A stretch of 47,373 nucleotides of DNA from contig NZ_BMRA01000004.1 in the NCBI RefSeq assembly GCF_014648395.1, forward strand, positions 1 to 47,373. Direction: 5' to 3'. Each line of letters starts with the position of its first letter. Position 1 is the stretch's first letter. The notes beneath the pieces were generated by a model. That model made no database searches, was not told the origin of the DNA, and saw only the letters and a program-made list of their open reading frames with translations. The translations under genes and the position numbers were made by a program. Below are positions 25,904 through 34,806 of the stretch, in pieces. The DNA comes from Micromonospora fulviviridis (GTDB lineage Bacteria > Actinomycetota > Actinomycetes > Mycobacteriales > Micromonosporaceae).

Positions 25904-26920
25904 ATGGCCGCCGACGAGTCTTCCGCCCGGCATGGGCGCGACCGGACCGGGCCGGTCGGCCCGGACGAGGGGCCGGACAGTCCCACCGACCTGCCGGGCA
26001 CCGGATGGGTGGCGACGCTCAAGCGCACGCTCCGCGAGTTCCAGGACGACAGCCTGACCGACTGGGCGGCCGCGCTCACCTACTACGGGGTGCTGTCGAT
26101 CTTCCCGGGGATGCTGGTGCTGATCTCCGTGCTCGGCCTGCTCGGGGAACGGGCCACCCAGGGGGTCAAGGACACCGTGGACCAGGCGGTGCCCGAGGAG
26201 AGCGTCCAGAAGATCATCGAGAGCGCCATCGACCAGGCCGGCGCCTCCGGCGGGCTGGCCAGTTTCGCCGCGATCATCGGTCTGGTGGCCGCGTTCTGGT
26301 CCGCCTCGGGCTACGTGGCCGCCTTCATGCGCGCCTCGAACAGCATCTACGACGTGCCGGAGGGGCGGCCGATCTGGAAGACCCTGCCGATCCGGCTCGG
26401 CGTGACCGCGGTCATCGGCGTGATGCTGCTGGCCAGCGCGGTGATCGTGATCTTCACCGGTGGTCTCGCCGAGCAGGCGGGCAACGCCATCGGGCTGGGC
26501 TCGACCGCCGTCACCGTCTGGAACATCGCCAAGTGGCCGGTGCTGCTGGTGCTGGTCAGCCTGATGTTCGCGATCCTCTACTGGGCCTCGCCCAATGCCC
26601 GGCACGGCGGCTTCCGCTGGGTGAGCCCGGGCGGGATCCTGGCCGTGGTCATCTGGCTGGTCATCTCCGGCCTGTTCGCCCTCTACGTCGGCAACTTCGC
26701 CTCGTACAACAAGACCTACGGCGCGCTGGCCGGGGTGATCATCTTCCTGGTGTGGCTCTGGCTGAGCAACATCGCCATCCTGCTCGGCGCGGAGTTCGAC
26801 GCCGAGCTGGAGCGCAGCCGCGCCATCGCGGCCGGGCACCCGGCCGACGAGGAGCCGTACGTCGAGCTGCGCGACGACCGCAAGCTGAAGAAGAAGCGCA
26901 ACGCCGCCACCCGCCGCTGA
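25904..26920 (+). CDS. YihY/BrkB family membrane protein
   Basis: A 338-residue inner-membrane protein of the YihY/virulence factor BrkB family (once thought to be RNase BN; real function unclear). After a hydrophilic N-terminus of about 45 residues come about six helices. Conserved blocks are DWAAALTYYGVLSIFPGMLVLISVLGLLG, FWSASGYVAAFMRASNSIYD, PNARHGGFRWVSPGGILAVVIWL and YGALAGVIIFLVWLWLSNIAILLGAEFDAELER. The tail is highly charged (DRKLKKKRNAATRR). ATG 25904 has GGGAGGGG just upstream. It lies 64 nt after the permease and may be in the same transcript. Confidence 0.95.
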   Translation: MAADESSARHGRDRTGPVGPDEGPDSPTDLPGTGWVATLKRTLREFQDDSLTDWAAALTYYGVLSIFPGMLVLISVLGLLGERATQGVKDTVDQAVPEESVQKIIESAIDQAGASGGLASFAAIIGLVAAFWSASGYVAAFMRASNSIYDVPEGRPIWKTLPIRLGVTAVIGVMLLASAVIVIFTGGLAEQAGNAIGLGSTAVTVWNIAKWPVLLVLVSLMFAILYWASPNARHGGFRWVSPGGILAVVIWLVISGLFALYVGNFASYNKTYGALAGVIIFLVWLWLSNIAILLGAEFDAELERSRAIAAGHPADEEPYVELRDDRKLKKKRNAATRR

Positions 26921-26935
26921 CCGACCCAGGCCCAC

Positions 26936-26973
26936 CCGCCGCCCCCGCCGCAGTTCAGCGCCGGGGGCGGCGG
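26936..26973 (+). terminator. GC-rich hairpin after the YihY gene
   Basis: A perfect 12-bp stem (CCGCCGCCCCCG at 26936-26947 against 26962-26973) with a 14-nt loop begins 16 nt after the YihY stop codon. No T tract follows. It is the likely transcription end before the ROK regulon. Confidence 0.55.
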
Positions 26974-27023
26974 CCCGTGGTGCGGCAGCGCCCGGTCGGG
27001 GAGTTTCCAAGATCCAACACGCG

Positions 27024-27099
27024 CTTTTGCTCAGATGGACAAAAGTTTGGCCCGGATGTGCCGAAGCTATGGACACGTGACCCGGAAGGCTCCTACTGT
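27024..27099 (+). promoter_or_regulatory. ROK gene promoter and upstream operator
   Basis: CTTTTG (27024-27029) and CAAAAG (27040-27045) form an inverted repeat with a 10-nt spacer. Downstream are GAAGCTATGGACA, in which TGGACA (27070-27075) is a good -35, and TACTGT (27094-27099), a -10, at an 18-nt spacing. The same elements recur in the same order before the dehydrogenase gene at 42090-42165. I infer that the ROK protein binds the inverted repeat and controls its own operon. The position about 70 bp upstream of the start point would suit activation or looping. Confidence 0.75.
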
Positions 27100-27161
27100 G
27101 TCGGACACGACACATCGCCGTTGCGTCGATGTGAACGACTCCGATGCGGAGGTGAGTCCCG

Positions 27162-28340
27162 GTGCGGACGGTCGACCCCCTGCACGTACAGCTCCTGCGA
27201 ACGCTCCGGGACGAGGGGGCGGTCTCCCGGGCCGAGCTCGGCGACCGGCTCCAGATGCCCCGCCCCCGCCTCCTCGCCGAGCTGGAACGCCTGGTCAACC
27301 TCGGCTACGTGGCCGAGGCCGGGCTGGCCGCGTCCCGCGGCGGGCGCCGCTCCACCCTGGTCGAGCTGAGCCCGCACCTGCGCTTCGCCGCCGTCGATCT
27401 GGGCGCCAGCTCGATCGACGTCGAGGTGGTGAACGGCCGGCTGGAGCCGGTGGCCGCCTACACCGAGCCCGCCGACATCCGCTCCGGCCCGAAGGTGACC
27501 CTCCAGCGGGTCAACGAGCTGCTGCACAAGGCCAAGGTGGACGGCGCGTACGAGCGGCTCGACGCGATCGGCATCGGCGTTCCCGGCCCGGTGAGCTTCC
27601 GGGACGGGGTGCCGGTCTCCCCGCCGATCATGCCGGGCTGGGACCGCTTCCCGGTTCGTGAGCTGCTCACCCGCGAGCACGGCTGCCCGGCGGTGGTCGA
27701 CAACGACGTCAACATCATGGCGATCGGCGAGCGGCACGGCGGCGTCGCCCACTCGGTGGACGACTTCCTGTTCATCAAGATCGGCACCGGCATCGGCTGC
27801 GGCATCTACCTCAACGGCGAGGTCTACCGGGGCACCGACGGGTGCGCCGGCGACATCGGCCACATCCAGGTCGACCCGAACGGTCCGATGTGCTCCTGCG
27901 GCAACCTCGGCTGCCTGGAGGCGGTGTTCAGCGGGGCCGCGCTGGCCCGGGCGGCCACCGCCGCGGCCCGCGCCGAGGTGTCGCCCGCGCTCGCCGAGCG
28001 GCTCGCCGCCCGGGGCACGGTGACCGCGCTGGACGTGGCGCAGGGGGCGGTCGAGGGGGACGTCACCTGCATCCAGCTCATCCGCGACGGCGGCCGGCGG
28101 GTCGGCAGCGTGCTGGCCGGCCTGGTCAGCTTCACCAACCCGTCGATGATCGTGATCGGCGGCGGCCTCGCCCAGCTCGGCCACATCCTGCTCGCCGAGA
28201 TCCGCAGCGTGGTCTACCGCCGCTCGCTCCCGCTGGCCACCGGCAACCTGCCGGTCGTCCTGTCCGAGCTGGGCCCGCGCGCCGGTGTCGCCGGCGCCGC
28301 CGTGCTCGCCAGCGACCTCGCCTTCGGGGAAGCGGCATGA
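27162..28340 (+). CDS. ROK-family transcriptional regulator
   Basis: A 392-residue sugar-responsive regulator. The N-terminal winged helix (about 1-70) reads LHVQLLRTLRDEGAVSRAELGDRL then MPRPRLLAELERLVNLGYV. The ROK domain follows with the ATP/sugar-fold motif AVDLGASSIDVEVV, GIGVPGPV, DNDVNIMAIGE and IGTGIGCGIYLNGEVYRG. The zinc site is intact: His near 234 in GDIGHIQ and CSCGNLGC (Cys near 244, 246 and 251). GTG 27162 has GGAGG 9 nt upstream. The stop overlaps the ABC ATPase start by 4 nt, so the regulator leads the operon it probably controls. The sugar is unknown. Confidence 0.95.
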   Translation: MRTVDPLHVQLLRTLRDEGAVSRAELGDRLQMPRPRLLAELERLVNLGYVAEAGLAASRGGRRSTLVELSPHLRFAAVDLGASSIDVEVVNGRLEPVAAYTEPADIRSGPKVTLQRVNELLHKAKVDGAYERLDAIGIGVPGPVSFRDGVPVSPPIMPGWDRFPVRELLTREHGCPAVVDNDVNIMAIGERHGGVAHSVDDFLFIKIGTGIGCGIYLNGEVYRGTDGCAGDIGHIQVDPNGPMCSCGNLGCLEAVFSGAALARAATAAARAEVSPALAERLAARGTVTALDVAQGAVEGDVTCIQLIRDGGRRVGSVLAGLVSFTNPSMIVIGGGLAQLGHILLAEIRSVVYRRSLPLATGNLPVVLSELGPRAGVAGAAVLASDLAFGEAA

Positions 28341-29932
28341 GCGCGGGAAACGATGGCGAGGAGATCGAGGTGACGAACGAACCGCTGGTCGAGGCGCCCG
28401 CCGACACCGTCGCGGGCGAGGTGGTCCTGCGCCTCACCGACGTGGTCAAGACCTTCCCCGGCGTACGCGCGCTGGACGGCGTGCAGCTGGAGGTGCGGGC
28501 CGGCGAGGTGCACTGCCTGCTCGGGCAGAACGGCGCCGGCAAGTCCACCCTCATCAAGGTGCTGGCCGGGGTGCACCGGCCGGACTCCGGCGAGGTGGTG
28601 TGGCGCGGCGAGCCGGCCGCCTTCGCCAACCCGCAGGCGGCCATGCGAGCCGGGATCGCCACCATCTACCAGGAACTCGACCTGGTCGAGGACCTGTCGG
28701 TGGCGGAGAACGCCTTCCTGGGCCACGAGCCGCGCCGCCTCGGCTTCGTCCGGCGCGGGCACATGGCCCGGCGGACCCGGCAGATCCTGGCGCGGCTCGG
28801 CCACCCGGAGATCCCGCCCGGACGGCTCGTCCGGCACCTGCCGGCCGCCGGCAAGCAGATCGTCAGCATGGCCCGCGCGCTCTCCCACGAGGCCCGGCTC
28901 ATCATCATGGACGAACCGAGCGCGGTGCTCGCCCACGACGAGGTGGGCAACCTGTTCCGGATCATCCGGGAACTCACCGCGCAGGGCATCGCCGTCATCT
29001 ACATCTCGCACCGCCTGGAGGAGATCCGCGAGATCGGCGACCGGGTCACCGTACTCAAGGACGGCCGGACCACCGCGGCCAACCTGCCGGCCCGCGACAC
29101 CCCGACCCGCGACCTGGTCTCCCGGATGACCGGCCGGACCATCGAGTACGTCTTCCCGGACCGCCCCGCCGACGACCCCGCCGGCGCCGAACTGCTGCGG
29201 GTGGAGGGGCTCACCCGGCACGGCGAGTTCGCCGACGTCTCGCTCGACGTGCGGGCCGGGGAGATCGTCGGCATCGCCGGCCTGGTCGGCTCCGGCCGCT
29301 CGGAGCTGCTGGAGACGATCTACGGGGCCCGCCGGGCGCAGGCCGGCACGGTGCGGATGGGCGGGCGGACGCTGCGACCGGGCAGCGTCGGCGCGGCGGT
29401 GCGGGCCGGCATGGGGATGGCCCCCGAGGAGCGCAAGAGCCAGGCCCTGCTGCTCGGCGAACCGATCTACCGCAACGTCACGCTGGCCACCTTCGGCCGG
29501 TACGCCCGCCTCGGGTTCACCGACGCCGGGCGGGAACGGGCCGCGGCGGACCGGATCGCCGCCTCGCTGGAGCTGCGCCCCCGGGACGTCCGCCGGCCGG
29601 TGCGCACCCTCTCCGGCGGCAACCAGCAGAAGGTGGTGGTCGGCCGGTGGCTGCTCGGGGACACCCGGCTGCTGCTGCTCGACGAACCGACCCGGGGCGT
29701 GGACGTGGGCGCCCGGGCCGAGTTGTACCAGGTGATCCGGGAACTCGCCGCGCGGGGCGTCGGGGTGCTGCTGGTCTCCAGCGAGGTGCCCGAGGTGCTC
29801 GGCCTGGCCGACCGGGTGCTGGTGATGCGGGAGGGCCGGGTGGTCCGCGAGGCCCCGGCCGGCGAACTCGACGAGAACACCGTGCTCGACCTCGTCATGG
29901 CGGGGTCCCTCATGGAAGGCGCGCCAGCATGA
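28337..29932 (+). CDS. CUT2-type sugar ABC importer ATPase
   Basis: A 531-residue double ATPase of the RbsA/MglA type that powers monosaccharide import. The N-terminal half has Walker A GQNGAGKSTL (near residue 58), IYQELDLVEDLSVAEN, a degenerate signature LPAAGKQIVSMARAL, Walker B LIIMDEPSAVL and SHRLEE. The C-terminal half keeps GLVGSGRSELLETIYG in place of a true Walker A, as is usual in this class, and a full LSGGNQQKVVVGRWL with LLLDEPTRGVDVGA. ATG 28337 overlaps the ROK stop. GTG 28370, preceded by GAGATCGAG, is a possible later start. The stop overlaps the permease start. Confidence 0.96.
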   Translation: MSAGNDGEEIEVTNEPLVEAPADTVAGEVVLRLTDVVKTFPGVRALDGVQLEVRAGEVHCLLGQNGAGKSTLIKVLAGVHRPDSGEVVWRGEPAAFANPQAAMRAGIATIYQELDLVEDLSVAENAFLGHEPRRLGFVRRGHMARRTRQILARLGHPEIPPGRLVRHLPAAGKQIVSMARALSHEARLIIMDEPSAVLAHDEVGNLFRIIRELTAQGIAVIYISHRLEEIREIGDRVTVLKDGRTTAANLPARDTPTRDLVSRMTGRTIEYVFPDRPADDPAGAELLRVEGLTRHGEFADVSLDVRAGEIVGIAGLVGSGRSELLETIYGARRAQAGTVRMGGRTLRPGSVGAAVRAGMGMAPEERKSQALLLGEPIYRNVTLATFGRYARLGFTDAGRERAAADRIAASLELRPRDVRRPVRTLSGGNQQKVVVGRWLLGDTRLLLLDEPTRGVDVGARAELYQVIRELAARGVGVLLVSSEVPEVLGLADRVLVMREGRVVREAPAGELDENTVLDLVMAGSLMEGAPA

Positions 29933-31038
29933 GCGACATGACACCCACCGCGGCGCCGGAGCGGGCGGCGGACCTGCCCGCCCAGTCGCCGCCGGTCGAC
30001 CCGGCCGAGACCGCGAAGGCCGACGCGGGCGCACGGCTCTCCTGGTGGCGCGGCGACGGCGGGGAGGGCGCCAAGCGCAACCTCGGCCTGCTGGCGACCC
30101 TGGTGGTGCTCGTGGTCATCGGCATCCTGACCCGGCCCGACCTCTACGGCGACGCGAGCTGGGTGTGGGGCAACACGCTCACCATCCTCAAGCTCGCCTC
30201 GGTGGTCGGCGTGGTCACGGTCGGGATGACCTTCGTGATCATCGGCGGCGGCATCGACCTCTCGGTCGGCGCGATCGTCGCGCTCGCCGGGGTCTGGTGC
30301 ACCACGGTCGCCACCCAGAGCTACGGCGCCGGCGGCATGATCTTCAGCGCGCTCACCGTCGGGCTGGCCGTCGGCGTGGTCAACGGGCTGCTCATCTCGT
30401 ACGGGCGGCTGGTGCCGTTCATCGCCACGCTGGCCATGATGGTCGCCGCCCGCGGCCTGGCCGCCGAGATCTCCGACAAGCAGACCCAGGTCTCCAACGA
30501 CAGCTTCATCAACGGCATCGCCACCGTGAAGCTGCTCGGCATCCCGCTGCTGGTCTACATCCTCGCCGCGGTGGTGGCGGCCGGCTGGGTGCTGCTCAAC
30601 CGGACCACCTTCGGCCGCCGCACGGTGGCCGTCGGCGGCAATCCCGAGGCGGCCCGGCTCGCCGGCATCAACGTCCGCCGGCACACCGTGCTGCTCTACG
30701 CGCTCTCCGGCCTCTGCTGCGGCATCGCCGCGATCATGCTGACCGCGCAGGCCACCTCCGCCCAGGCGGCGATGGCCAACCTCTACGAGCTGGACGCGAT
30801 CGCCGCCGCGATCATCGGCGGCACGCTGCTCAGCGGCGGGCGGGGCACCATCATCGGCTCCCTGCTCGGGGTGATCATCTTCTCCACGATCACCAACCTC
30901 TTCGCCATCAACGGCCTCTCCACCGAGGCCCAGAACATGGTCAAGGGCGGCATCATCGTCGCGGCCGTCCTGGTCCAGCAGGTGCAGTTCCGCAGCCTCT
31001 CCCAGTTCCTCACCCGCAACCGGGCCACCACCACCTGA
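29929..31038 (+). CDS. CUT2-type sugar ABC importer permease
   Basis: A 369-residue membrane protein of the RbsC/BPD_transp_2 class. A hydrophilic Ala/Pro-rich N-terminus of about 60 residues precedes about ten hydrophobic segments. Class motifs are VVGVVTVGMTFVIIGGGIDLSVG, RLVPFIATLAMMVAARGLA, VGGNPEAARLAGINVRR and ELDAIAAAIIGGTLLSGGRGT. ATG 29929 overlaps the ATPase stop by 4 nt; a second in-frame ATG at 29938 is also possible. It works with the ATPase and the binding protein downstream. Confidence 0.95.
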   Translation: MSDMTPTAAPERAADLPAQSPPVDPAETAKADAGARLSWWRGDGGEGAKRNLGLLATLVVLVVIGILTRPDLYGDASWVWGNTLTILKLASVVGVVTVGMTFVIIGGGIDLSVGAIVALAGVWCTTVATQSYGAGGMIFSALTVGLAVGVVNGLLISYGRLVPFIATLAMMVAARGLAAEISDKQTQVSNDSFINGIATVKLLGIPLLVYILAAVVAAGWVLLNRTTFGRRTVAVGGNPEAARLAGINVRRHTVLLYALSGLCCGIAAIMLTAQATSAQAAMANLYELDAIAAAIIGGTLLSGGRGTIIGSLLGVIIFSTITNLFAINGLSTEAQNMVKGGIIVAAVLVQQVQFRSLSQFLTRNRATTT

Positions 31039-31055
31039 TCCCATCGCGTCCGCCA

Positions 31056-31079
31056 GACCGCCGTCAGCCGACGGTGGTC
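31056..31079 (+). other. Intercistronic hairpin before the binding protein gene
   Basis: GACCGCCGTC (31056-31065) pairs with GACGGTGGTC (31070-31079) at nine of ten positions across a 4-nt loop. It lies in the 91-nt gap between permease and binding-protein genes. Such stem-loops often stabilise or punctuate the message so that the binding protein is made in excess. That role is inferred. Confidence 0.5.
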
Positions 31080-31129
31080 CGGCCCGCCGCACCCGAAAAC
31101 ACCCCACCACCTCATTTCAGGAGGCCGTC

Positions 31130-32173
31130 ATGACAAGTGACCTGTCGCGCCGCCGGCTGCTCTTCGGCGGAGCCGCGCTCTCCGCCGGAGTGCTGCTCGC
31201 CGGCTGCACCAGCAACGAGCAGACGCCGACCGCCGCCCAGACCAAGGCCGCGGCGACCGGCGCCAACAGCGAGCCGGGCAAGAAGGTGACCATCGGCTTC
31301 TCCGCCCCGGCCGCCGACCACGGCTGGATCGCCGCCATCACCAACAACGCCAAGGCGCAGGCCGGCGCGTACTCGGACGTGGAGCTGAAGAGCGTGGAGG
31401 CCGGCGCGGACGCGGCGGCCCAGCGCGCGGCGCTGTCCACCCTGATCTCCCAGAAGCCCGACGTGATCGTGCTGCTGCCGCACGACGGCAAGGAGCTCAA
31501 CGCGTTCGGCCTGGAGGCCATGAAGGCCGGCATCCCGGTGGTCAACCTGGACCGGGCCTTCCCCGACGCGCGGGCCTACCGGCTCCAGATCAAGGGCGAC
31601 AACTACGGCATGGGCGTGGCCGCCGCCACCTACATCGCCGAGCAGCTCAAGGCCAAGGGCGTCAGCAACCCGGTGATCGGCGAGATCCCCGGCATCGACT
31701 CGCTGGAGCTGACCCAGGAACGCTCCAAGGGCTTCGCCGACACGCTGGCCTCGCTCGGCCTCAAGGTGGCCAACCGCCGCCCGGCCGAGTTCACCGCCGA
31801 CTCCGGCCAGCAGGCCGCCACCGGCCTCTTCCAGGCGCTGCCGAAGATCGACGCGCTCTGGAACCACGACGACGACCAGGGCATCGGTGTCCTCGCCGCG
31901 GTCAACCAGGCCAACCGCAAGGAGTTCTTCATGGTCGGCGGCGCCGGCTCGAAGAAGGCCATGGAGGACATCGCCGCCGACAACACGGTGCTGAAGGCCA
32001 CCGTCACCTACAGCCCCTCGATGGCCTCCTCGGCCATCTCCCTGGCCCGCCTCATCGGCCAGGGCAAGGGCATGTCCGACCTGGTCGAGCTCCAGGTTCC
32101 GAAGGAGATCGTCCTCGCCTCCGAGACGATCACCAAGGAGAACGCGGGCAACTACCTGAAGCTCGGGTTCTGA
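31130..32173 (+). CDS. Sugar-binding lipoprotein of the ABC importer
   Basis: A 347-residue periplasmic-binding protein of the RbsB type (Peripla_BP_4). The signal has SRRRLLFGG, a twin-arginine-like start, and the lipobox LLAGC with Cys26. The mature protein opens [28 protein letters not shown], and shows [40 protein letters not shown] and [17 protein letters not shown], all typical of ribose/galactose/inositol binders. ATG 31130 has AGGAGG just upstream. It is the third component of the importer. The ligand cannot be read from sequence. Confidence 0.95.
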   Translation: MTSDLSRRRLLFGGAALSAGVLLAGCTSNEQTPTAAQTKAAATGANSEPGKKVTIGFSAPAADHGWIAAITNNAKAQAGAYSDVELKSVEAGADAAAQRAALSTLISQKPDVIVLLPHDGKELNAFGLEAMKAGIPVVNLDRAFPDARAYRLQIKGDNYGMGVAAATYIAEQLKAKGVSNPVIGEIPGIDSLELTQERSKGFADTLASLGLKVANRRPAEFTADSGQQAATGLFQALPKIDALWNHDDDQGIGVLAAVNQANRKEFFMVGGAGSKKAMEDIAADNTVLKATVTYSPSMASSAISLARLIGQGKGMSDLVELQVPKEIVLASETITKENAGNYLKLGF

Positions 32174-32193
32174 CACACGGGGGGAGACCCACC

Positions 32194-33399
32194 TTGTCCA
32201 CTCACGACAACGTCCTGCGGGTCGGCATGGTCGGCTACGCGTTCATGGGCGCCGCGCACTCCCAGGCGTGGCGCACCGTGAACCGCGTGTACGACCTGCC
32301 GGCGCGGGTGCGGATGGCACTCGTCTGCGGCCGGGACGAGCCGAAGGTGGCCGAGGCCGCCGGCCGGCTCGGCTGGGACGGGCACACCACGGACTGGCGG
32401 CGGCTCGTCGAATCCGACGAGATCGACGTGGTCGACATCTGCACACCGGGCGACAGCCACTGCGAGATCGCCCTCGCCGCGCTGGCCGCGGGCAAGCACG
32501 TGCTGTGCGAGAAGCCGCTGGCCAACACCGTCGAGGAGGCTCGGGAGATGACGGCCGCCGCCGCCCGGGCCCGGGCCGCCGGGGTACGCGCCATGTGCGG
32601 CTTCAACTACCGGCGGGTGCCCGCGGTCACCCTGATGCGGCGGCTCGTCGCCGACGGGCGGCTCGGCGAGATCCGGCACGTCCGGGCGGTCTACCTCCAG
32701 GACTGGATCGTGGACCCGCAGTTCCCGCTGGTCTGGCGGTTGCAGAAGGACAGGGCGGGCTCCGGCGCGCTCGGCGACATCGGCGCGCACATCATCGACC
32801 TGACCCAGTTCGTGACCGGGCAGCTCATCACCGGGGTCAGCGCGGTCACCGAGACGTTCGTCAAGGAGCGGCCGCTGCCGGCCGGGTCGAGCGGCCTGGC
32901 CGCGCAGGCCGACGGCAACGGCCGGGCGACCGGCCGGGTCACCGTGGACGACGCCGCGGTCTTCGTGGCCCGGCTCGACGGCGGCGCGCTCGCCACCTAC
33001 GAGGCCACCCGGTTCGCCACCGGCCGCAAGAACGCCCTGCGTGTCGAGATCAACGGCTCGCTGGGCAGCGTGGTGTTCGACCTGGAGCGCCTGAACGAAC
33101 TGGAGTTCCTCGACGCCACGCGGCCCGCCGCCGAGCAGGGCTTCAGCCGGATCCTGGTGACCGAGCCGGAGCACCCGTACCTGTCGGCCTGGTGGCCGCC
33201 CGGCCACATCATCGGCTACGAGCACTCCTTCACCCACCAGATGCGCGACTTCGTCGAGGCGGTCGCCACCGGCGTCGACCCGACGCCGTCGTTCGCCGAC
33301 GCGTTGCAGGTCCAGCTCGTGCTCGACGCCGTGACCCGCTCCGCCGAGCGGGCCGCCTGGACGGAGGTGGAGCCCGCGCTGGCCGAGCTGGCCGCCTGA
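32194..33399 (+). CDS. Gfo/Idh/MocA family sugar oxidoreductase
   Basis: A 401-residue NAD(P)-dependent dehydrogenase. The Rossmann fold starts [18 protein letters not shown], and the catalytic-region motif [18 protein letters not shown] (Lys of EKP) lies near residue 105. The C-terminal part has [19 protein letters not shown] and [17 protein letters not shown]. Members oxidise or reduce sugars and cyclitols such as inositol or glucosides at C3. TTG 32194 is the start, chosen because GGGGGGAG lies 7 nt upstream and no ATG or GTG fits the fold's beginning. It follows the binding protein by 20 nt, so it probably acts on the imported sugar. Confidence 0.94.
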   Translation: MSTHDNVLRVGMVGYAFMGAAHSQAWRTVNRVYDLPARVRMALVCGRDEPKVAEAAGRLGWDGHTTDWRRLVESDEIDVVDICTPGDSHCEIALAALAAGKHVLCEKPLANTVEEAREMTAAAARARAAGVRAMCGFNYRRVPAVTLMRRLVADGRLGEIRHVRAVYLQDWIVDPQFPLVWRLQKDRAGSGALGDIGAHIIDLTQFVTGQLITGVSAVTETFVKERPLPAGSSGLAAQADGNGRATGRVTVDDAAVFVARLDGGALATYEATRFATGRKNALRVEINGSLGSVVFDLERLNELEFLDATRPAAEQGFSRILVTEPEHPYLSAWWPPGHIIGYEHSFTHQMRDFVEAVATGVDPTPSFADALQVQLVLDAVTRSAERAAWTEVEPALAELAA

Positions 33400-33497
33400 C
33401 CGATCCGCCCCGCGGCGCCCCGCGCGCCGCCCGACACCGCTGTCCACGCGGCGCGCCCGCGCCGCCCGAAGGGCTTTCCGGCGCCGGCCGGCGAGGG

Positions 33498-33524
33498 CCC
33501 GCCGCGGTTGCGCCCCGCGGCGGG
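33498..33524 (+). terminator. Strong hairpin after the sugar operon
   Basis: CCCGCCGCGG at 33498-33507 pairs perfectly with CCGCGGCGGG at 33515-33524 (7-nt loop). It lies 98 nt after the oxidoreductase stop in a 258-nt gap. It could end the ROK-ABC operon. No T tract is present. Confidence 0.45.
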
Positions 33525-33588
33525 GACGAGGCCGGCCCCGGGGAGCGTGCCGCCGGAACCCTCGGCCGGCACGAACCAGCACGGCCGT

Positions 33589-33625
33589 CCGGTGCGGCCG
33601 GACCGGGATTCCCCGGCCGCACCGG
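33589..33625. other. 13-bp inverted repeat before the ebo cluster
   Basis: The arm 33589-33601 (CCGGTGCGGCCGG) is an exact reverse complement of 33613-33625 with an 11-nt loop. It ends 32 nt before the ATG of the first cluster gene, just upstream of its GGGGAGG site. It may be a leader hairpin or an operator. No clear -10 or -35 is seen, so where transcription of the cluster starts is open. Confidence 0.6.
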
Positions 33626-33657
33626 CGGTCCGGTCCGACGACGGGGAGGCAAGCACG

Positions 33658-34806
33658 ATGCGTACGGGTGTCTGGCTGGTGGGAGCGCGCGGCTCGGTCG
33701 CGACCACCAGCATGGTCGGAGCGCTCGCCCTGCGGGCCGGGCTCGCCGAGCCGACCGGCTGTGTCACCGAGCTGCCCGAGCTGCGCGGGCCCGCGCTGCC
33801 GTCCTTCGCCGACCTGGTGTTCGGCGGTCACGACGTGGTGGCCACCCCGCTGCCCAAACGCGCCGAGGCGCTCGCCGCCGCCGGGGTGCTGCCCGGCCGG
33901 GTGGTCGACGCCCTCGCCGGTGAGCTGGCCGAGGTGGAGGCGGCGCTGCGGCCCGCCCCGACCGGCGGCAGCCCGGCCGAACGGGTCGCCGCCGTGGCCC
34001 GCGACCTGTCCGAGTTCCGCCACCGGCACGCGCTCGACCGGGTGGTGGTGGTCAACGTCTCCGCCACCGAGCCGGCGCCCGAGCCGCACCCCGCCCACCA
34101 CGACCTCGCCGCGCTGCGGGGCGCGCTGGCCGGCCCCGCCGAGGTGCTGCCGCCCAGCTCGCGGTACGCGTACGCGGCGTTCACGGCCGGCTGCCCGTAC
34201 GTGGACTTCACCCCGTCCACCGGGGCCCGGCTGCCTGCCCTGGCGGCACTGGCCGAGGAGCGCGGCCTGCCGTACGCCGGGCACGACGGCAAGACCGGGG
34301 AGACCCTGGTCAAGTCGGTGCTCGCGCCGATGTTCGCGATGCGGCACCTGGCCGTGCGCTCCTGGTCCGGGGTGAACCTGCTCGGCGGCGGCGACGGCGC
34401 CACGCTCGCCGAACCGGCCGCCAACGCGGCGAAGGTGGCCAGCAAGCAGCGGGTGCTCGGCGAGACCCTCGGCTACGTCCCGGAGGGCGACACCCGGATC
34501 GACCACGTGGCCGAGCTGGGCGACTTCAAGACCGCCTGGGACCTGGTCACCTTCGCCGGCTTCCTGGGCACCGGCATGCGGCTGGAGTTCACCTGGCACG
34601 GCTGCGACTCGGCGCTCGCCGCCCCGCTCGTGCTCGACCTGGCCCGGCTCACCGCCGCCGCGCACGCCGCCGGCCGGACCGGGCCGCTGACCGAGCTGGC
34701 CTTCTTCTTCAAGGACGGGATCGACGCGCCCACCCACGCGCTGGCCGAGCAGTGGACCCTGCTGCGGGAGTTCGTCGCCGGGCTGCACGCCGGGGCCGGC
34801 CGATGA
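33658..34806 (+). CDS. Inositol-phosphate synthase-like protein
   Basis: A 382-residue protein of the myo-inositol-1(3)-phosphate synthase family, which cyclises glucose 6-phosphate to inositol phosphate using NAD. The nucleotide site is VWLVGARGSVATTSM at residues 4-18. Other family blocks are GHDGKTGETLVKSVLAPMF (with conserved Lys), SGVNLLGGGDGATLAEPAANAAKVASK, ELGDFKTAWDLVTFAGF and DSALAAPLVLDLARL. These are diverged from the Mycobacterium enzyme, so it may make another cyclitol phosphate. ATG 33658 has GGGGAGG upstream, and the stop overlaps the UbiA gene by 4 nt. In cyanobacterial ebo clusters a dehydroquinate-synthase-like EboD fills this slot. Confidence 0.9.
   Translation: MRTGVWLVGARGSVATTSMVGALALRAGLAEPTGCVTELPELRGPALPSFADLVFGGHDVVATPLPKRAEALAAAGVLPGRVVDALAGELAEVEAALRPAPTGGSPAERVAAVARDLSEFRHRHALDRVVVVNVSATEPAPEPHPAHHDLAALRGALAGPAEVLPPSSRYAYAAFTAGCPYVDFTPSTGARLPALAALAEERGLPYAGHDGKTGETLVKSVLAPMFAMRHLAVRSWSGVNLLGGGDGATLAEPAANAAKVASKQRVLGETLGYVPEGDTRIDHVAELGDFKTAWDLVTFAGFLGTGMRLEFTWHGCDSALAAPLVLDLARLTAAAHAAGRTGPLTELAFFFKDGIDAPTHALAEQWTLLREFVAGLHAGAGR

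Noticed and set aside
26921..27161. tRNA or small RNA gene in the gap before the ROK gene
   Set aside because: No cloverleaf or known RNA pattern is seen. The hairpin and promoter account for the structure.
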